Of a stretch of DNA of 60,000 nucleotides, positions 22,934-34,453 are shown piece after piece. Each line of letters opens with the position of its first letter. Within the stretch, counting starts at the first letter, position 1. The notes under the pieces are model-generated. The model was not told the origin of the DNA. It did no database searches and worked only from the letters and a program-made list of their open reading frames with translations. The stretch is from Symsagittifera roscoffensis (lineage: Eukaryota > Xenacoelomorpha > Acoela > Convolutidae), in contig NC_087070.1 of assembly GCF_963678635.1 (NCBI RefSeq), positions 31,971,704 through 32,031,703 of the forward strand, read 5' to 3'. The position numbers and the translations under genes are program-made.

Positions 22934-24261
22934 AAACGTATTGTCAAAACGGTAGAAATAATTATTTTTACACATGTGCGAAGATCCACGCATAAACGAG
23001 GAAAATTGAAGACAGTTTTGATCTATCTAGCAAAATTTAACAAAAATTTTAAATGAAATTTTTTAGCCCGTAGCTAAAAGCGGTGAATTGAATTTGCTCA
23101 AACGTCCTTCACAATTTATTTATTTGATGGATGCTCGTCGATCCAACTAAATAATTTTTTTTCGACAGCTTGAGGTATATTCAGAAAACTACGTCTTTGC
23201 CCTGTTACGAGCACTTTCAGTATTTCTGACTATTTAAACACGTACCCGTCGATATTACGTCATGTTTGTTCAGGCCATTTTATCTTTTGTGAACAAATTC
23301 AAGTCATCTTCCATTTTCTTCATGTCCAAAATGAATGTTTTCTCAAGATATTCAAAATATGTCTTCAGAAATCACTTTCCACGCTAAGACTCAAACCCCA
23401 ACTCTTATTTTCTGAATGCTTTACCTCTAGACCAAATGAGGAAAGTTCTGAAAGATGTTGCAATTTCATAATAGCCATGGTCAGTTTCTTGCATGTTGAT
23501 AAAAGTTTGTTACGGGCAATAAAATCTTGTTCCCAATTAGAATGAATGTGCAGTTCGGGGTTGCCTTTAAAGTCTATCTAGCTCCCGATTACAAGTACAA
23601 TTAATTTTGCAAGTAAAAAAAATCGAAACTAATTACAATTCTGAAAATTTTCAATTTTGGCATTTTCACTATTTACAATTCATTTCGACTTTCAAAGAAA
23701 AAAGACCTTAAAGCTCTGATTTTTATAAACAAAATAGGGTTGACTCAATTTAAGGAAGTTAACTCAATTTGGGAAAACTAGATCAATGGTTAAATAATTC
23801 ATTCCGCTAGTAAACCTGCAAATTAACATCCACTCTCATAACTAAAAGTCAATCACGTTTTTTCGGACCTTTTGCTCTTCGATACTCGAGTTTGCGTTCC
23901 TTTTGAACTTCAAAGTCAAAACTGAGCGTGAAATGTCTTGAACTTTTTGCTGAAAAAAACGAAAAGTACTCCAAGACCTAAATCACAATATTCACCAAAT
24001 TGAAGACTCTTAATTACACTTGCGCAGCGAGTGTATTAGTACGAGCCTTCTTTGTTTTCAACCTAAGTAGCAAATATTGGTAACCTTTTTGGGGCATCTT
24101 AACAGCTTTTTCATAGCATGTGCTTTGAAATTTGCATAGTAATAAGTTTACACATTAGATGCATTTTTTTCCTTCAAATGAATCGAAACAAATCATTTGT
24201 TTGAAACAACATAACGATCATGAAAACTCGATTTCAGAAATTTTCTAGCTCATATCTCGCA

Positions 24262-24705
24262 TTTTTTCTGGCAATTGTGACTCTGTTTGGTCAAAAATAA
24301 GTACGCTAGTACTGCCAGATTAATCGCTGAGCAAGTAAAATTTGCTCAAAATTTAATTTTTAGCAGATTTCAGGTTGACAAAGTGCAGACAAAAATGACG
24401 CATTTCTGTGGTAAAATTTGGCCCTATTTTTTGCAAGCAAATTCTTGTATCATATTGAATTTGGTAAAACTCATCTCTCTTTTTACTTAATGTCAACTTA
24501 ATTTACTAGAAACGCATTTAGAGTTTCCATTTCTATTGCTTGTTCAGCTAATTTGAATGAGCACTATAGTCTTTGTTCCCACCTTTTGAAGAAAGTGACG
24601 TAATAATTGTGCTCTGGTGGTTTTTTTCTCCAGACAAATTTCAGTTTTTTAACTAGAAATTTTGATGGAGTTCTTTCTATATCGGCTGAAACGTGTTGTT
24701 CTTCT
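24262..24705. repeat. Diverged direct repeat, copy 2
   Basis: Second copy of the 22483-22933 repeat in the same orientation, 1.8 kb away, with many substitutions and small indels. Confidence 0.75.
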
Positions 24706-25493
24706 GAGCTCAAAATCAAACAGATATTTTACTTTTGATCTTTTTTCCCAAAGTTATGAGGGTTTAAAAATTGCCAATAAAGCCAATTTGAGTTAATTAT
24801 AGCGTAATATATTTCGCGCTATTAACGCGTACTAGAGGACTTGAACGCTTTTAAAAATAGTTACAAATTCAATGAAATAGGCTATTTGTCGTAATTGCTA
24901 CATTAGTAGGAGCGAAAACAATCGCTTTGCACTTATTATGGCGTGTGGGAGATGATTTTTGAAGAATATGATTTTTTTTACTGAAAAAACCATCATTTTT
25001 TTAAAGCAAACACTGCTTGATAGATCTTGAAAGGCAGTCGGAACGAAAAGTACAAAATGGTTTAATTGAAATTGGGAAAACGTTCTACTTAGACCAATTA
25101 GTTTGCTTTAATTCGATTTGGAGTTATTTCTGAGCCAGATGAGCTTGCATCAACTAAAGCAAAGTCATTATTAAACCTATATAAGTTTGCAAAAAAATAT
25201 ATTAAAATTTTTCTTAGCTCTGTACTTCCATGTCTTTTTTCAAATGGTACAACAAACTCCGCGTAGCAGTGTTAGTTGAACAGTCGAACTGTCTCTGAAA
25301 AAAAACATACGGAGCACAATATTTGTGTCACTTTCCTGAAAGTCGAAAGGCTTCAATTGGTCAGAGATAGCTGAGCTGACTACTGGAACCTGATCTAAAC
25401 TATATTTTATGATTGGATAAATTGGATATTTTACCACTGTAAAGTATTTAATACTAACCAATCATAATCCATCTAACTAACAACCCACTTATT

Positions 25494-25793
25494 TGTAAGT
25501 GCTGAAATTACTTGTAACTTCAGCACCAGAGAGATTTGAATTTAACTTAGAAATTAGTTGCCTCTCCAAGAGAACTTCAGCAGCCGCAACAAACCAGTAT
25601 ACCCTAGATCTATTGAGCCTATCAGAGACTAGTTAAACACCCTGAGACTAGAAAGTATAAGAGTAAGATTAGGATCGGTAATAGACTAAGAAGTTGCACG
25701 AATCTATCCGGCCGAAAATAAGATAGCGTGACGAGCAGACGGTGTACCCTATCCGAAATTACTCTATGAGTTAACCACATCGGTCATAACTCA
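25494..25793 (+). repeat. Element B 5' LTR (inferred)
   Basis: Inferred from a TG start at 25494, a CA end at 25792-25793 and a primer-binding site three bases later. Starts with a hairpin, GTGCTGAA..TTCAGCAC (25499-25526). There is no second copy to compare because the 3' end is in the gap, so the left edge is tentative. Confidence 0.45.
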
Positions 25794-25795
25794 TC

Positions 25796-25806
25796 TGGTG
25801 CGACCA
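25796..25806 (+). promoter_or_regulatory. Element B primer-binding site
   Basis: TGGTGCGACCA, complementary to a tRNA ending TGGTCGCACCA. The same 11 bases start the internal region of element C on the minus strand (56447-56437), which supports both assignments. I cannot name the tRNA. Confidence 0.65.
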
Positions 25807-25879
25807 TAAGTCTCGAATAAGACCTTAATAGCTTAGAACTAACCAAAAATAGATTAGAATTTAGACAAACATTTTCAAA

Positions 25880-26152
25880 ATGTTATACGATTATAATTTA
25901 ATCGAAATGTCTCTACGACTCAATAGATCAGAGCCGATATTCCGAACAATAATAGAACTACCCGGAATTGGACGAAGACCTCGAACAAGAGACGACATAC
26001 GACAAATTAGAAACTTACCAAATAGTTTTATGATTGTACGGCAAAAGCCAACACAAACTTTTATATTTAGAATCTTATTAGCAATGAATTTAGATTTTCA
26101 TCTGCAAACAAAAAATTTTGAAGTCAATCTTCATGATCATTTCAGGCGCTAA
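25880..26152 (+). CDS. Element B leader ORF, unknown (90 aa)
   Basis: First ATG after the LTR and primer-binding site. The basic product contains LPGIGRRPRTRDDIRQIRN and a C-terminal hydrophobic stretch. No family recognised. Its amino-acid make-up is less Asn/Lys/Ile-biased than random translation of this A-rich DNA would give, which mildly favours a real gene. No counterpart is seen in element C. Confidence 0.35.
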   Translation: MLYDYNLIEMSLRLNRSEPIFRTIIELPGIGRRPRTRDDIRQIRNLPNSFMIVRQKPTQTFIFRILLAMNLDFHLQTKNFEVNLHDHFRR

Positions 26153-26429
26153 ACAAAATTATTAATGTACAATAACGATTGATAAAAAGATCTCAGATCG
26201 TTTTCTTAATTTCTGCAGTCTTATATAAAACATATTTGAAAAATATTTATTGAAAATGAAAATAAAAATTACTAGCATGACAATAAATTGTTAGTAATCA
26301 TAAATCATCTGTTGTCCCAGCTTCATCACCTAAACATAACAGCAATCATGAGCTCACTAATATCATTAAAATACAAAATCTTTTTCTTAAATAAATTTAA
26401 AACATTTTAAACTTAAATTCACTTAATTT

Positions 26430-26960
26430 TAAAATCGGATCATCAAGGCTTATCCTTGGATCTTAATTAATTTTCTATTTCACTAAATTTAAAACCTGAT
26501 CATCAAGGCCCATCCTTGGATCAAAAAGAACCATTTTGTTCTCCCCCACCCACTTAGCAAGTGTCTAACGACCTCAAACGTCGATTCACTATCCAACCCT
26601 TCCAAAAGACCTAAGATTAATAGAAATTTTTTAATAAAACTAACAATTCAAATTAAGATAAACAGTGAAGAACTCCGGTTATTCATCCTTCACTTGAACC
26701 CTCCTCTTACCAGACCCAGGATAGATCTTAGACTTAGTAAGTTTAAAATAGTATCTAACGAACTACTTGCGTTCTAATTATACCTAAACCTTGTGGATCG
26801 ATTTACTATTCTCCAACCCTTGAACACAACCACTACCCCTAAGTAAGGTTAAGTAAGTTAACACCTTAGCTTAGACTAGCCACGAGAAAGTAAAAAATCA
26901 TTCTTCAGAATCGATATACTTTTCTCTCCAACCCTAACAGTCTAAGAAAATAAAAATACC
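26430..26960 (+). repeat. Repeated hairpin and CCAACCCT motifs in element B leader
   Basis: GATCATCAAGGCYYATCCTT followed by GGATC occurs twice (near 26437 and 26493), each able to fold through CAAGG/CCTTG. A second motif, CGATTYACTAT..CCAACCCT, occurs near 26582, 26799 and 26913. 26153-27012 has no convincing ORF. Confidence 0.6.
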
Positions 26961-27012
26961 TAACAACTTTTTGCATCCCTTATCCTAAACCTAATGTCAT
27001 TCAAAAATCTAG

Positions 27013-27441
27013 GAAATAAGCCAAACAATCGTTTTACACAACTGTGAGATAGATAACAATAAATACGATCTTGTAATCACACCTCATACACAAACAGTTG
27101 GATACATTAGAACAAAACGACAAACGATAAAAAGAAAAATTATAAACAAACAAAGACAAATCACACGAAAAAGATTTTCGAAAAATAGAAACGCATTTTC
27201 CGAATCAGAAACCAGCAGTTTAGATGAACTCTACAAATTAAAAGAATCAATTGATAAAAATTGTCCCACTCACGATCAATTATATTTTTCCGATTCAGAA
27301 ACAACTTCAAATTCATCAAAAAGAGGGAAAAGAAGAATAAAAAAGCAATACAAACACAAACCAGTACACCTGTATAACTGGAATCAACCAATTAGACACA
27401 TTGATAGTTGTATATTAACAGTCAGCAAAACGAAAAAATGA
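27013..27441 (+). CDS. Element B ORF without ATG, basic protein
   Basis: Open for about 140 codons after a TAG, with no internal ATG. The product is Lys/Arg-rich with a Ser/Glu patch (FSESETSSLDELYKLKES) and a second SDSETTS patch. Its TGA stop (27439-27441) overlaps the next ORF's ATG (27438) as ATGA. A start by splicing from the leader (the preceding TCTAG could be an acceptor) or a non-AUG start would be needed. Unknown function; a nucleic-acid-binding or matrix role is only a guess. Confidence 0.4.
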   Translation, partial: EISQTIVLHNCEIDNNKYDLVITPHTQTVGYIRTKRQTIKRKIINKQRQITRKRFSKNRNAFSESETSSLDELYKLKESIDKNCPTHDQLYFSDSETTSNSSKRGKRRIKKQYKHKPVHLYNWNQPIRHIDSCILTVSKTKK

Positions 27442-29174
27442 GCCACACTCAAAGTGACGATATTCCAGATGACGAAGAGGTTTACCCCTTCCTCATAGAT
27501 GCACCCGATAATAGAGGGCAGCATGCTTTTTGCAAGAATTTACTCGTAAATTTGTTTGAACCCGGAATCATTCCATGCAAAGCAGAATTCCCGGATATAA
27601 AAATCAAAAGACAAATTATTGAACATTATTTAAAAGACATATGTAACTTAACACAACAATATGGAATCTACACCATAGAATTCAGCACACCAAATACGAA
27701 TCATCGTAAATATGTAATTCAAACAGACGATCTTAAATTAGAATTTTCAAAAGTATTCCTAGAATATATCAAAAGCATACAATATCACAACTCACAAAGA
27801 GCAAACTCTATATTCACTAATAAAAATTTTGCAATAATATATACCTATATCTCTATATTAGAAAAAACAGAATTTCAAAGTATCTCACCAACTGAAACAT
27901 CCAAAAATACATAAGTAGAAAATGAAATTGCATTATTTTCAACTTTTCTACATATAATCAAAGAAAATTTCACTAAAGATGATGTTTCACAACACACTAA
28001 ACCTGACTTACAAAAAATTTTGGCATGGTTTATATTAGATTATTTCACACATAATTTAGACTTAATTTCACAAGCAAGAAAAAAATTTCAGACCTCAAAA
28101 TCCAAATGATGACACTGCCATTACAGAACAATCAGACTACGTTTGGGACCCTGAATGGTCTCATCCTACATTTATAAATATCCCACAATCTATCTCAAGT
28201 CAAGCAATAAGTACAATATCTTATCACAGAGATTATGTAAAAGTAATACCACTAACCATTGATGCAACATCATTAAACTACAATACATTTTTACCTGATA
28301 CACGAAATAACAGTTTAAATTCGACCGTCATACACAATGAAAACCTTAATGGAACTAGAAATCTTACACAACAAGATATTCAAACACCATCACACTTCAT
28401 AAATGAAGAAATTGTCCAAACAACAACAACTACACAACAAAGTATTTCACCAATACACCCAAATTTAACATCACCAAGAAATACAAATACTTCACTGGCA
28501 CAAGTAACCTTACAATCAGCCGTTAAACCTTCGGTTGCTCCAAAATATTCACATATGGATTATCAAACATATAGACCAATGACAGTACCGTCAAAAACTC
28601 GAAAATCATTCACAGGAAACACCTTTGCAGAACATAATTATAATTATGCTCACAAACAAAAAACAAATCAACCTCCCCGAAAAAATACACAAATATTAAA
28701 ATCACGTAAATTCTCATTATTGGAATCTCCCGAAAACATCGACGACTTCAGTAAATTTTCCAGATAATCCACGACCTACACAGGATTATACAGAAAATTA
28801 CCCATTCTTCCAAATAAATAAAAATAACCAACATACACCATTTAATACAAACTATTTATCATCCGATGAAGATGATTATCACCAACCAGATATTTTTGCA
28901 CCATATACTAAAGAATATCGCACACAAAGACCACGACAACCTCAACCATCTCGAAATATGAAAATTTACCCACAAAACCCAACAGATGTACAACATCCAC
29001 AACAAATGCATATACAAAATCCATTTAACATACACTCTTTTCAACCAATACAACCACAAAATCCAATGTCAATGCATTCTTATCAACCAACTCAAATGCA
29101 AAATGAAATACCGCTTCCATATTACCTTCAGCAACACGAAATAACAAAAAATCAACTTTCAAATTTTTTCGCAA
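27438..29174 (+). pseudogene. Element B pre-gag ORF, broken
   Basis: Starts MSHTQSDDIPDDEEVYPFLI, an acidic then helical segment. A TAA (27912-27914) is followed by continued similar coding in the same frame (VENEIALFSTFLHIIKENF). Further frame changes fall near 28080 (run of seven A), 28768 and 29170 (run of T). The later part is Gln/Pro/Asn-rich with repeated HPQQMHIQNPFN-like text. Read through the breaks it would form a region of about 580 codons leading into gag. Element C has nothing equivalent before its capsid. It is either a long Gag N-terminal extension or a separate protein. Confidence 0.5.
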
Positions 29175-30560
29175 ATGCCAAATGCCGCAGAATCACTACA
29201 GATGACAATGAATCCATACCTCATGGGTGGATCATCAATAACATCCAATAAACCATTGATGGTATTTACAGGAACAGATCCTGAATATTCTGTAGAAGAT
29301 GATTTAAATGCAGTAACAGCAATTTTAATTTTAAATATAGGACCTGAACCAATTAATACGCCACTACATCAAAATTGGATACATAGACGCACAGCATTGA
29401 TACAAACAACCTTAGATGGCGCAGCTCAAAAATGGTTTTCAGTATTACCTATAGAAATAAAATCAGACTGGAAAAGATTTACACAAGAATTTTCAAAAAT
29501 GTTTGACTCCGAAAAAAATAAACAACACCAAAGAGTTTTATGTAAAGAAATTCGCAGATTACCAAATGAAACCATCAAACAATTAGCAGTACGCATCGAA
29601 ACACTAGTTCGAAAAGCATATTCACCTAATACACATGACTATAAAAACACAAAAATGACAGAAATTTTAATGATGACCTTAACACCTCAATTAAGGAAAA
29701 TAGCAATAAAAAAGAGAGCATCTCATCCTTCCTCAATTCGAGAGCCAGATTTAGATTTTCGAAAACTAGTAGATAAACTAGAGCAAGCGGAAATCACAAT
29801 GAAACTTGAAGAAACAGAAAATCTAAAACTACAGTATGTTAATCGAATTGAAACAAACACTACACAAATAAATAACATACAGGAATCAGATACAGACCTA
29901 ATTGAAAAAATCACTGAAATACTAAATATCTATGAAAAACATCCAATTTTTAAAGGCAAACCATCCTTCAAAAAATGGTGTAATTATTGCCGACGATACG
30001 GACACAGTATTTCCGAATGTAGACAAAAACAACAAGATAATCAGATTAAACCTCAAAACCATAAAGAACCAAATAAATCGTTCTATCAATATATGAAAAA
30101 AGATCAAAATCTACCAAACAAAAATATATATAGTAATAACAGTTCAGGAAAACCACTTCCGAACAACACCAATTACACAAGGAATCAATCACCATTTAAC
30201 TCAAGTTACAGAGGAAGATCACCAGAACGAAGAAATACACAAAATTCTTCACAAAACAATTATAATCAACCAAATAGTCAAAATAACTATTTGAAATCAA
30301 ATTCCAATGCAACACAATTTGTTTCTAGATCCAGTTCCCAATCAAACCCAAGAAATAAACACTATTTGAATAATCAATCACGAAACTCATCATACAACAG
30401 GAATAGAAACTATTCACATAATAGAAACAGAAGTTATTCGAACAATCGAAATCAAAATTACCCGAACAATCGATCAAAAAATAAATCTTATAATAGATCA
30501 AACTATCACAGATCAAATGACAATTATCAAAACAGATCACGGAAAAATTCACAAAATTGA
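29175..30560 (+). CDS. gag: Element B Gag (capsid and nucleocapsid), copy 1
   Basis: A 461-residue ORF. Residues about 30-230 resemble a Ty3/gypsy capsid (LDGAAQKWFSVLP, RRLPNETIKQLAVRIETLV). A CCHC zinc knuckle (WCNYCRRYGHSISECR) binds RNA, and the C-terminus is rich in Asn, Arg and Ser with RSRS-like repeats. It ends at TGA 30558-30560 and the same frame continues into the protease region. The start may be further upstream because of nearby frame breaks. Confidence 0.8.
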   Translation: MPNAAESLQMTMNPYLMGGSSITSNKPLMVFTGTDPEYSVEDDLNAVTAILILNIGPEPINTPLHQNWIHRRTALIQTTLDGAAQKWFSVLPIEIKSDWKRFTQEFSKMFDSEKNKQHQRVLCKEIRRLPNETIKQLAVRIETLVRKAYSPNTHDYKNTKMTEILMMTLTPQLRKIAIKKRASHPSSIREPDLDFRKLVDKLEQAEITMKLEETENLKLQYVNRIETNTTQINNIQESDTDLIEKITEILNIYEKHPIFKGKPSFKKWCNYCRRYGHSISECRQKQQDNQIKPQNHKEPNKSFYQYMKKDQNLPNKNIYSNNSSGKPLPNNTNYTRNQSPFNSSYRGRSPERRNTQNSSQNNYNQPNSQNNYLKSNSNATQFVSRSSSQSNPRNKHYLNNQSRNSSYNRNRNYSHNRNRSYSNNRNQNYPNNRSKNKSYNRSNYHRSNDNYQNRSRKNSQN

Positions 30561-31763
30561 AATTCAAGTTATAATAATCAATATAGAAATTATTCCCAGT
30601 CACCACATAGGAATAATAACCATTATAATAATTCTAAAGATCGATACAGAAGTAGTACACCAAAACATCAAAAACATATTAATCAAGTACAGTCAAATGA
30701 AGAAACAACATCAGACCCCCCAGGTATTGATGACACAGGAAGTAACGAACTACAACTAAATCAAATAAACTGTGGATCATCAGATACAGAAAGTGATAAA
30801 GAAAATACTATCTCCGTAAATATGATAACAGTCAAAAACGACTATGAACCTATCACATATGAACAACATTTTACATCACATATATATGAAAATCAATTGG
30901 AACTCCTTCACAATTATTATCTTGAACCCATCGATACTACACAAACTACACAAGAAGTAAACGAAATTAACACGGTAATTAAACCCAATGAAAAAGACAA
31001 AACTAAATGTTCAAACACAAATCATATTTATCAAAATATACAAAAAAAACAACCCAGAGAAAAAATTTGGACAATAACATTTCTCTTAGAAAGTCCAAGA
31101 AACAACGAATTTCAACCACTAGATCTTGAAATTGATTTTTTAATTGATTCAGGAGCAGAATCAAACATAATTAATATTCCCACATGGAAAGAAATCAAAA
31201 CATTACATCCAAAATTAACGCCTCTTGCAACCTCTAGTAAACTAGCAACAGCACAAGGATCAACATTAGTAAATTACGGAAAAATCCAATTATTCCTTCT
31301 CCCCACAAGATCAATGGAGCAAAATAAAATTCTAAACAAACCAATTAAACAAATATTTCATATTACTGATATTAAGCACAATATCATTGGCATTCCATTT
31401 ATATCAAAATATATACCAACAATCAACATCTTAAATAGTAAAATACTAATCAAAGATAAATACACAAAAACAAAAAATACAGCTCTAACATTTTTTCAAA
31501 GATTAAACAAACAACCACCATTCTTCTCAAAATTTTATCCAATTTATAACCAACAACGGAAACACCTGAAACCATTATCGGGAAATATATATAACTTTTC
31601 AATAAAACAAGTTCACCAGTATGATAAAAGTCAAAATAAACAACAAATTTTTATGTCAGACTTTGAATTTAAACCTATTCACAAGTTTTTCAAAATCACG
31701 ATCTCATCTATAAAATATTTGAAAAAACACGAATTCCGACATCATTTCGTTACACATGTATAA
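30561..31763 (+). CDS. pro: Element B protease region, copy 1
   Basis: In frame with gag after a single TGA. The first Met is at 30822 but the frame is open from the stop. It contains the retropepsin motif FLIDSGAESNIIN and a downstream NIIGIPFIS flap/core-like segment. Residues after about 230 have no recognised domain. Cleaves Gag-Pol after dimerisation (family knowledge). Identical at protein level to copy 2 over 313 residues. Confidence 0.75.
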   Translation, partial: NSSYNNQYRNYSQSPHRNNNHYNNSKDRYRSSTPKHQKHINQVQSNEETTSDPPGIDDTGSNELQLNQINCGSSDTESDKENTISVNMITVKNDYEPITYEQHFTSHIYENQLELLHNYYLEPIDTTQTTQEVNEINTVIKPNEKDKTKCSNTNHIYQNIQKKQPREKIWTITFLLESPRNNEFQPLDLEIDFLIDSGAESNIINIPTWKEIKTLHPKLTPLATSSKLATAQGSTLVNYGKIQLFLLPTRSMEQNKILNKPIKQIFHITDIKHNIIGIPFISKYIPTINILNSKILIKDKYTKTKNTALTFFQRLNKQPPFFSKFYPIYNQQRKHLKPLSGNIYNFSIKQVHQYDKSQNKQQIFMSDFEFKPIHKFFKITISSIKYLKKHEFRHHFVTHV

Positions 31764-31956
31764 CAATACACCGTACCAAGTAACATTACCCTTAGGACTT
31801 TTAGGATATTGCGAAACAAACGCTACAATCTCACCCATATATTAAGTAGCCTACCGCGTAAATAATATACTCCAATTATTAGATATTTGCCAATCCACAA
31901 TTCTTGATGAAGAATTATCCATAAATAATATAATAAGCAATGAAAAGAGAAACACA

Positions 31957-33057
31957 ATGAAAAGATGGAAAAGATTTACACAAGAATTTTCAAAAATATT
32001 TGACTCCGAAAGAAATAAACAACACCAAAGAGTTTTATGTAATGAAATCCGCAGATTACCAAATGAAACCATCAAACAATTAGCAGTACGTATCGAAACA
32101 CTAGTTCGAAAAGCATATTCATTAAATACACATGACTACAAAAACACAAAAATGAAAGAAATTTTAATGATGACCTTAACACCTCAATTAAGAAAAATAG
32201 CAATAAAAAAGAGAGCATCCCATCCTTCCTCAATTCGAGAGCCCGATCTAGATTTTCGAAAACTAGTAGACAAACTAGAGCAAGCGGAAATCACAATGAA
32301 ACTTGAAGAAACAGAAAATCTAAAACTACAGTATGTTAATCGAATTGAAACAAACACTACACAAATAAATAACATACAGGAATCAGATACAGACCTAATT
32401 GAAAAAATCACTGAAATACTAAATATCTATGAAAAACATCCAAATTTTAAAGGCAAACCATCCTTCAAAAAATGGTGTAATTATTGCCGACGATACGGAC
32501 ACAGTATTTCCGAATGTAGACAAAAACAACAAGATAATCAGAATAAACCTCAAAACCAAAAAGAACCAAATAAATCGTTCTATCAATATATGAAAAAAGA
32601 TCAAAATCTACCAAACAAAAATATATATAGTAATAACAGTTCAGGAAAACCACTTCCGAACAACACCAATTACACAAGGAATCAATCACCATTTAACTCA
32701 AGTTACAGAGGAAGATCACCAGAACGAAGAAATACACAAAATTCTTCACAAAACAATTATAATCAACCAAATAGTCAAAATAACTATTTGAAATCAAATT
32801 CCAATGCAACACAATTTGTTTCTAGATCCAGTTCCCAATCAAACCCAAGAAATAAACACTATTTGAATAATCAATCACGAAACTCATCATACAACAGGAA
32901 TAGAAACTATTCACATAATAGAAACAGAAGTTATTCGAACAATCGAAATCAAAATTACCCGAACAATCGATCAAAAAATAACTCGTATAATAGATCAAAC
33001 TATCACAGATCAAATGACAATTATGAAAACAGATCACGGAAAAATTCACAAAATTGA
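31957..33057 (+). CDS. gag: Element B Gag fragment, copy 2
   Basis: A 366-residue ORF equal to the C-terminal two thirds of copy 1 Gag, including the CCHC knuckle and the Asn/Arg/Ser tail, ending at the equivalent TGA. Its ATG comes from the duplication junction (ATGAAAAGATGG) and is unlikely to be a real start. Confidence 0.75.
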   Translation: MKRWKRFTQEFSKIFDSERNKQHQRVLCNEIRRLPNETIKQLAVRIETLVRKAYSLNTHDYKNTKMKEILMMTLTPQLRKIAIKKRASHPSSIREPDLDFRKLVDKLEQAEITMKLEETENLKLQYVNRIETNTTQINNIQESDTDLIEKITEILNIYEKHPNFKGKPSFKKWCNYCRRYGHSISECRQKQQDNQNKPQNQKEPNKSFYQYMKKDQNLPNKNIYSNNSSGKPLPNNTNYTRNQSPFNSSYRGRSPERRNTQNSSQNNYNQPNSQNNYLKSNSNATQFVSRSSSQSNPRNKHYLNNQSRNSSYNRNRNYSHNRNRSYSNNRNQNYPNNRSKNNSYNRSNYHRSNDNYENRSRKNSQN

Positions 33058-34260
33058 AATTCAAGTTATAATAATCAATATAGAAATTATTCCCAGTCAC
33101 CACATAGGAATAATAACCATTATAATAATTCTAAAGATCGATACAGAAGTAGTACACCAAAACATCAAAAACATATTAATCAAGTACAGTCAAATGAAGA
33201 AACAACATCAGACCCCCCAGGTATTGATGACACAGGAAGTAACGAACTACAACTAAATCAAATAAACTGTGGATCATCAGATACAGAAAGTGATAAAGAA
33301 AATACTATCTCCGTAAATATGATAACAGTCAAAAACGACTATGAACCTATCACATATGAACAACATTTTACATCACATATATATGAAAATCAATTGGAAC
33401 TCCTTCACAATTATTATCTTGAACCCATCGATACTACACAAACTACACAAGAAGTAAACGAAATTAACACGGTAATTAAACCCAATGAAAAAGACAAAAC
33501 TAAATGTTCAAACACAAATCATATTTATCAAAATATACAAAAAAAACAACCCAGAGAAAAAATTTGGACAATAACATTTCTCTTAGAAAGTCCAAGAAAC
33601 AACGAATTTCAACCACTAGATCTTGAAATTGATTTTTTAATTGATTCAGGAGCAGAATCAAACATAATTAATATTCCCACATGGAAAGAAATCAAAACAT
33701 TACATCCAAAATTAACGCCTCTTGCAACCTCTAGTAAACTAGCAACAGCACAAGGATCAACATTAGTAAATTACGGAAAAATCCAATTATTCCTTCTCCC
33801 CACAAGATCAATGGAGCAAAATAAAATTCTAAACAAACCAATTAAACAAATATTTCATATTACTGATATTAAGCACAATATCATTGGCATTCCATTTATA
33901 TCAAAATATATACCAACAATCAACATCTTAAATAGTAAAATACTAATCAAAGATAAATACACAAAAACAAAAAATACAGCTCTAACATTTTTTCAAAGAT
34001 TAAACAAACAACCACCATTCTTCTCAAAATTTTATCCAATTTATAACCAACAACGGAAACACCTGAAACCATTATCGGGAAATATATATAACTTTTCAAT
34101 AAAACAAGTTCACCAGTATGATAAAAGTCAAAATAAACAACAAATTTTTATGTCAGACTTTGAATTTAAACCTATTCACAAGTTTTTCAAAATCACGATC
34201 TCATCTATAAAATATTTGAAAAAACACGAATTCCGACATCATTTCGTTACACATGTATAA
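33058..34260 (+). CDS. pro: Element B protease region, copy 2
   Basis: Same product as 30561-31763, including FLIDSGAESNIIN. The first Met is at 33319. Followed by the same 31764-31956-type spacer (34261-34453). Confidence 0.7.
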   Translation, partial: NSSYNNQYRNYSQSPHRNNNHYNNSKDRYRSSTPKHQKHINQVQSNEETTSDPPGIDDTGSNELQLNQINCGSSDTESDKENTISVNMITVKNDYEPITYEQHFTSHIYENQLELLHNYYLEPIDTTQTTQEVNEINTVIKPNEKDKTKCSNTNHIYQNIQKKQPREKIWTITFLLESPRNNEFQPLDLEIDFLIDSGAESNIINIPTWKEIKTLHPKLTPLATSSKLATAQGSTLVNYGKIQLFLLPTRSMEQNKILNKPIKQIFHITDIKHNIIGIPFISKYIPTINILNSKILIKDKYTKTKNTALTFFQRLNKQPPFFSKFYPIYNQQRKHLKPLSGNIYNFSIKQVHQYDKSQNKQQIFMSDFEFKPIHKFFKITISSIKYLKKHEFRHHFVTHV

Positions 34261-34453
34261 CAATACACCGTACCAAGTAACATTACCCTTAGGACTTTTA
34301 GGATATTGCGAAACAAACGCTACAATCTCACCCATATATTAAGTAGCCTACCGCGTAAATAATATACTCCAATTATTAGATATTTGCCAATCCACAATTC
34401 TTGATGAAGAATTATCCATAAATAATATAATAAGCAATGAAAAGAGAAACACA

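Larger units (their letters stand above)
21199..25493. other. Gene-free repeat-rich stretch between receptor gene and element B
   Basis: AT-rich DNA with no ORF I would defend on either strand. It contains a possible MITE (21306-22298), an 82-bp tandem duplication (22039-22202) and a pair of diverged direct repeats (22483-22933 and 24262-24705). Confidence 0.6.
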
